Assembly (NCBI GenBank): GCA_002686885.1
Contig: NYYT01000017.1
Coordinates: 41,063-87,276 of the forward strand
Reading direction: 5' to 3'
Source: Pedosphaera sp.
GTDB taxonomy: Bacteria > Verrucomicrobiota > Verrucomicrobiia > Limisphaerales > AAA164-E04
Length of the DNA stretch: 46,214 bases
The stretch's first letter is position 1. Every line of letters starts with the position of its first letter. Both the position numbers and the translations under genes were made by a program. A model generated the notes under the pieces. That model saw nothing but the letters and a program-made list of their open reading frames with translations, had not been told where the DNA came from and ran no database searches. Shown in pieces: positions 43,493 to 46,214 of the stretch.

Positions 43493-44641
43493 ATGGAATT
43501 GCCCTCTGAAGAAATCACGCGCTACGCACGTCACCTCAGCTTGCCCGAGGTGGGGCTCGATGGGCAACTCAAGCTCAAGCAAGCTTCGGTGCTTTGCATT
43601 GGAGCTGGGGGGCTGGGTTCTCCTCTTGCCATGTATCTGGCAGCTGCTGGAGTCGGGCGACTGGGGTTGGTGGATTTTGACGTGGTGGATCTCTCCAACC
43701 TGCAACGGCAAATCATGCATGGTCAGCAGGATATTGGGCGGCCCAAGGTGGACTCAGCACGGGAGACGCTCACCGGCATCAACCCTCATGTGGATCTGGA
43801 GATGCATGCCCATCCGCTGACGCGAGACAATGCCATGGGGCTTTTGCAGGGCTATGATGTGATTGTGGATGGCACGGATAATTTTGCCACCCGCTATTTG
43901 ACCAATGACGCGTGCTTCTTTCTCAACAAGCCCAATGTTTACGGAAGCATCTTTCGATTTGAGGGACAACTGAGTGTGTTTGCACCGCATCTGGGAGGTC
44001 CTTGCTACCGGTGCCTGTATCCCGAACCGCCCCCTCCTGGGATGGTTCCCAGCTGCGCAGAAGGAGGCGTTTTAGGGATTTTGCCAGGAGTCGTTGGCTG
44101 CTTGCAGGCCACCGAAGTCATCAAGCTTTTGCTGGGGCAGGGGGCTTCGATGATCGGTCGGCTCTTGACTTATCATGCCATGGACATGAAATTTCGTGAG
44201 CTCAAGTTACGGCGAGACCCCGAGTGCCCATTGTGTGGGGAGCAACCCAGCATTCGTGATCTCATCAATTATGAGGATTTTTGTGGTGTTACTGCCCGTC
44301 ACGACCCAAACGACATGCATCCAGACGAAGTCACTGTTCAAGAAATGAAGCGCGCCCTGGACGACCCTCAATCGGGGATACAGGTGATCGATGTCAGAGA
44401 AGAAGACGAATGGCGCATCGCCAAGGTGGAAGGAACCACTCTACTGCCTCTGAGTCAGTTGGCCGAGCGGTATACTGAGCTGGATCCCAATCAATCCTAC
44501 TACCTGCACTGCAAGGCAGGTGTGCGATCGCTCAAGGCTTTGGAATTCCTCAGGCAACAGGGTTTTGGGGAGCTCAAGAGTGTTCAGGGAGGCATTTCTG
44601 CCTGGTCGGGTCAAATCGATCCCAGCGTGCCCGCTTACTAA
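43493..44641 (+). CDS. moeB: MoeB/ThiF-type adenylyltransferase with C-terminal rhodanese domain
   Basis: E1-like enzyme that adenylates the C-terminal Gly of a sulfur-carrier protein (MoaD- or ThiS-type), 382 residues. Motifs: RYARHLSLPEVGLDGQLKL, the ATP-binding GAGGLGSPLAMYLAA, DFDVVDLSNLQRQ, a Zn site CYRCLYP and CPLCG, and DGTDNFATRYL. A rhodanese domain at ~275-382 carries the active Cys in YYLHCKAGVRS, suggesting that the protein can also thiocarboxylate its partner (as in MoeBR/MOCS3-like proteins). Start ATG 43493, with AAGG about nine bases upstream; the track start at 43442 is unlikely. No moaD, moaE or thi gene is next to it. Confidence 0.93.
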   Translation: MELPSEEITRYARHLSLPEVGLDGQLKLKQASVLCIGAGGLGSPLAMYLAAAGVGRLGLVDFDVVDLSNLQRQIMHGQQDIGRPKVDSARETLTGINPHVDLEMHAHPLTRDNAMGLLQGYDVIVDGTDNFATRYLTNDACFFLNKPNVYGSIFRFEGQLSVFAPHLGGPCYRCLYPEPPPPGMVPSCAEGGVLGILPGVVGCLQATEVIKLLLGQGASMIGRLLTYHAMDMKFRELKLRRDPECPLCGEQPSIRDLINYEDFCGVTARHDPNDMHPDEVTVQEMKRALDDPQSGIQVIDVREEDEWRIAKVEGTTLLPLSQLAERYTELDPNQSYYLHCKAGVRSLKALEFLRQQGFGELKSVQGGISAWSGQIDPSVPAY

Positions 44642-44700
44642 TTCCGAAAAAGTGGCCCTGCCTCGGCCCAAGGACTTCAATCAACCAATCTACCAGAGCG

Positions 44701-45234
44701 ATGGGATTACGCCGAGAAGCCAGAGAAAGAGCCGTCCAGTTTTTGTTTCAGCACGACATGAATCCGGTCGTGACTGAAGACCTGCCTCATCACTTGAATC
44801 ATTTCTGGGAAACGCACCAGCTTTCGGAATCCGGATATGAAAAAGGAAAGGCTACCTGGGGGCGTCAAATCGAGTTACCGCCGCCCACTACCAGAGATCT
44901 TTCTTTGCGGGTGTTTGCTGAAAGCCTGATTCAAGGAGTGTTGGACAACAAGGAGGAACTGGATCAGAGGCTCCAAAAGTACGTCCAAAATTGGGATTTG
45001 AGCCGCATGGCCGTGGTGGATCGCAACGTTCTGCGACTGGCCATTTATGAATTGTTTCATCGTGAGGACATTCCCCCTGTGGTCAGCCTCAACGAAGCCA
45101 TTGAAATTGCCAAACGCTTTTCCACCAAGGAAAGTGGAAAATTTGTCAATGGCATTCTGGACCGTATTCGACAGGACGTGCTAAGGCCTGCTCGCAAGGC
45201 GATCGAACGTTCCAACGGGCGCCATGATCGGTGA
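44701..45234 (+). CDS. nusB: Transcription antitermination factor NusB
   Basis: All-helical protein that binds boxA RNA with NusE (S10) in antitermination of ribosomal RNA transcription. The family signature is clear: LRREARERAVQFLFQHDMN at the N-terminus, LSRMAVVDRNVLRLAIYELF and NEAIEIAKRFSTKESGKFVNGILDRI near the end. 177 residues, longer than the usual ~140-160, owing to a middle insertion. Its last 11 bases overlap the PHP gene, so translation is coupled. Gap to moeB: 59 bases. Confidence 0.95.
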   Translation: MGLRREARERAVQFLFQHDMNPVVTEDLPHHLNHFWETHQLSESGYEKGKATWGRQIELPPPTTRDLSLRVFAESLIQGVLDNKEELDQRLQKYVQNWDLSRMAVVDRNVLRLAIYELFHREDIPPVVSLNEAIEIAKRFSTKESGKFVNGILDRIRQDVLRPARKAIERSNGRHDR

Positions 45235-46039
45235 TCTTCACCTGCACAGCCATCATTCTGATGGTCTTCTCGGGCCAAGCGAAGTCGTCCAGAGAGCCTC
45301 ATCCATAGGGTTGAAGGTTCTTTCACTCACGGATCATGACAGTCGGGAGGGCTGGCAGGAGATGTCCGATCATTGTCAGGCTGCCGGGGTGAGGTGGGTT
45401 CCTGGGATTGAACTCTCCACCACGCATGCTGATCAGGAAATCCATCTGCTGGGTTATTTTCCCTCTGATTCTGGGACGCCCGTTCTCAATGAACATTTGA
45501 CTCGTTTCCAGCAGCGGCGGCGCAAGCGGGTTGAAGACATTCTGAGACAATTGGAGGAAAACGGCATTCCGTGGGATGCTCAGCAAGTCCTCAAAGGCAT
45601 CACTTGCCGGTCACCAGGTCGACCTCACGTGGCAAGAGCTCTGGTCGAACACTCATTGGCCTCCAACGTGGGACAGGCCTTTCGCCGATTTCTCAAAAAA
45701 GGGGCTCAAGGATGGGTGCCCTCGACCTATCCTGCCACCATGGAAATGATTCGCCTGATCCACGCGGAAAGGGGGTTGGCCGTCATGGCTCACCCCGGCC
45801 TTGGGATTCCCAATGAGGTTTTGGTAGATCTGGCAAGCCAGGGCTTGGATGGGGTTGAAGCCTTTCACTCTTCGCACAAACCGAGTCTGGTCAAAAAATA
45901 CCTTCATCTGGCTGATCAGCTTGGATTGATGGTCACTGGCGGTTCTGACTGTCATGGTCCGATGCCTGGAGGGATGCGTATGGGGAAGACGCGGCTTGAG
46001 TCGCCTTTCTTGGAGCGTTTCCTGGAAAGGTTGACATAA
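45224..46039 (+). CDS. PHP-domain phosphoesterase (nucleoside bisphosphate phosphatase/RNase AM-like)
   Basis: Metal-dependent phosphoesterase of 271 residues, cytosolic. Trinuclear metal-site motifs: GDLHLHSHHSDG, SLTDHDSREG, PGIELSTTH, IHLLGYF, PGRPHVARALV, VMAHPGLG and GGSDCHGPMPG. The architecture matches the YciV-type family, some of which hydrolyse 3',5'-nucleoside bisphosphates and trim RNA 5' ends. That activity is inference. The start overlaps the end of nusB by 11 bases. ftsY begins 65 bases downstream. Confidence 0.92.
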   Translation: MIGDLHLHSHHSDGLLGPSEVVQRASSIGLKVLSLTDHDSREGWQEMSDHCQAAGVRWVPGIELSTTHADQEIHLLGYFPSDSGTPVLNEHLTRFQQRRRKRVEDILRQLEENGIPWDAQQVLKGITCRSPGRPHVARALVEHSLASNVGQAFRRFLKKGAQGWVPSTYPATMEMIRLIHAERGLAVMAHPGLGIPNEVLVDLASQGLDGVEAFHSSHKPSLVKKYLHLADQLGLMVTGGSDCHGPMPGGMRMGKTRLESPFLERFLERLT

Positions 46040-46104
46040 AATGGGCATCGACAAACGTTGATGGCATGGATTACCTATGAATTTCTTAACGTTGCTGATT
46101 TAGC

Positions 46105-46214
46105 ATGGGATTCTTTCAAAAGCTCAAGGAGCGTCTAGGACGCACGCAAGACAGACTTGTTCATGAAATCCGCCGCATTGTCTCCCGCTCACCTCGGTTG
46201 ACTGCACAGAGCGC
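46105..46214 (+). CDS. ftsY: Signal recognition particle receptor FtsY, start only
   Basis: The first 36 codons of a gene cut by the window end. MGFFQKLKERLGRTQDRLV is close to the usual FtsY N-terminal helix (MGFFxKLKExLxKT). A stop (TAG) sits just upstream in frame, fixing ATG 46105 as the start. FtsY is the membrane-associated GTPase receptor for the SRP; its NG domain lies outside the window. The nusB-PHP-ftsY order supports the call. Confidence 0.85.
   Translation, partial: MGFFQKLKERLGRTQDRLVHEIRRIVSRSPRLTAQS

Noticed and set aside
1-46214. CRISPR arrays, tRNA/rRNA genes, insertion sequences, prophage or a defence island
   Set aside because: No regular repeats, clover-leaf or rRNA-like segments, transposase or integrase motifs or known defence gene families were seen on reading the window.

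Overview
The window looks like chromosomal DNA from a member of the Verrucomicrobiota (PVC superphylum). This is inferred from gene families, not from a marker tree. The evidence is a set of families that co-occur in PVC genomes: two DUF1501 proteins with Tat-like signals, a DUF1549/DUF1553 (PSD1) protein with planctomycete-type cytochrome domains, two Tat-signal Gfo/Idh/MocA oxidoreductases, two prepilin-like proteins (one with an H-x9-DG motif), a TIGR02604-type membrane-bound dehydrogenase, and cytochrome domains fused to a SUMF1-fold domain. I saw no tRNA, rRNA, CRISPR array, insertion sequence or phage gene.

Layout. 1-5211 (+): 3' part of lexA, then one very large ORF that fuses a Y-family (DinB/Pol IV-like) polymerase to a DnaE2-like C-family polymerase. 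5230-6783 (-): an HtrA/DegP protease. 6885-11157 (+): a DUF1501 protein, trpB and a class III aminotransferase. 11234-15025 (+): a second HtrA/DegP protease, a strong terminator-like hairpin, then an OmpR-type regulator and its sensor kinase. 15015-23553 (-): a same-strand run that reads, in transcription order, pseudopilin, PSD1 protein, DUF1501 protein, pabB, an M24 peptidase and a D-2-hydroxyacid dehydrogenase. 23689-26849 (-): an oxidoreductase and a di-cytochrome/SUMF1-fold protein. 27037-28709 (+): a small sigma-factor-like protein and a sialate O-acetylesterase-like protein. 28764-29603 (-): a prepilin-like protein. 29876-32752 (+): an SGNH hydrolase/dehydrogenase/azurin fusion. 32907-34262 (-): a second oxidoreductase. 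34389-37524 (+): an unknown membrane protein, a 370-base AT-rich gap and a di-heme peroxidase. 37546-41157 (-): mfd. 41272-46214: housekeeping-type genes (DUF6580, YfcE-like phosphodiesterase, DUF4159 on the minus strand, moeB-rhodanese, nusB, PHP phosphatase, start of ftsY).

How the genes work together. The left end is a DNA-damage tolerance cassette: LexA would repress a single polypeptide carrying two polymerases, both with intact catalytic acidic residues. This is the most unusual object in the window. A purine-rich ribosome-binding-site-like sequence precedes an in-frame ATG in the linker, so a free DnaE2-like protein could also be made. mfd (transcription-coupled repair) lies about 32 kb away. 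The HtrA plus two-component pair resembles an envelope-stress module. The exported heme, copper and dehydrogenase proteins form the PVC-type surface-metabolism part, whose substrates cannot be read from sequence.

Limits. Nothing was computed or searched. Domain names come from motif recognition and start codons are judgements. The lexA 5' end and most of ftsY lie outside the window.
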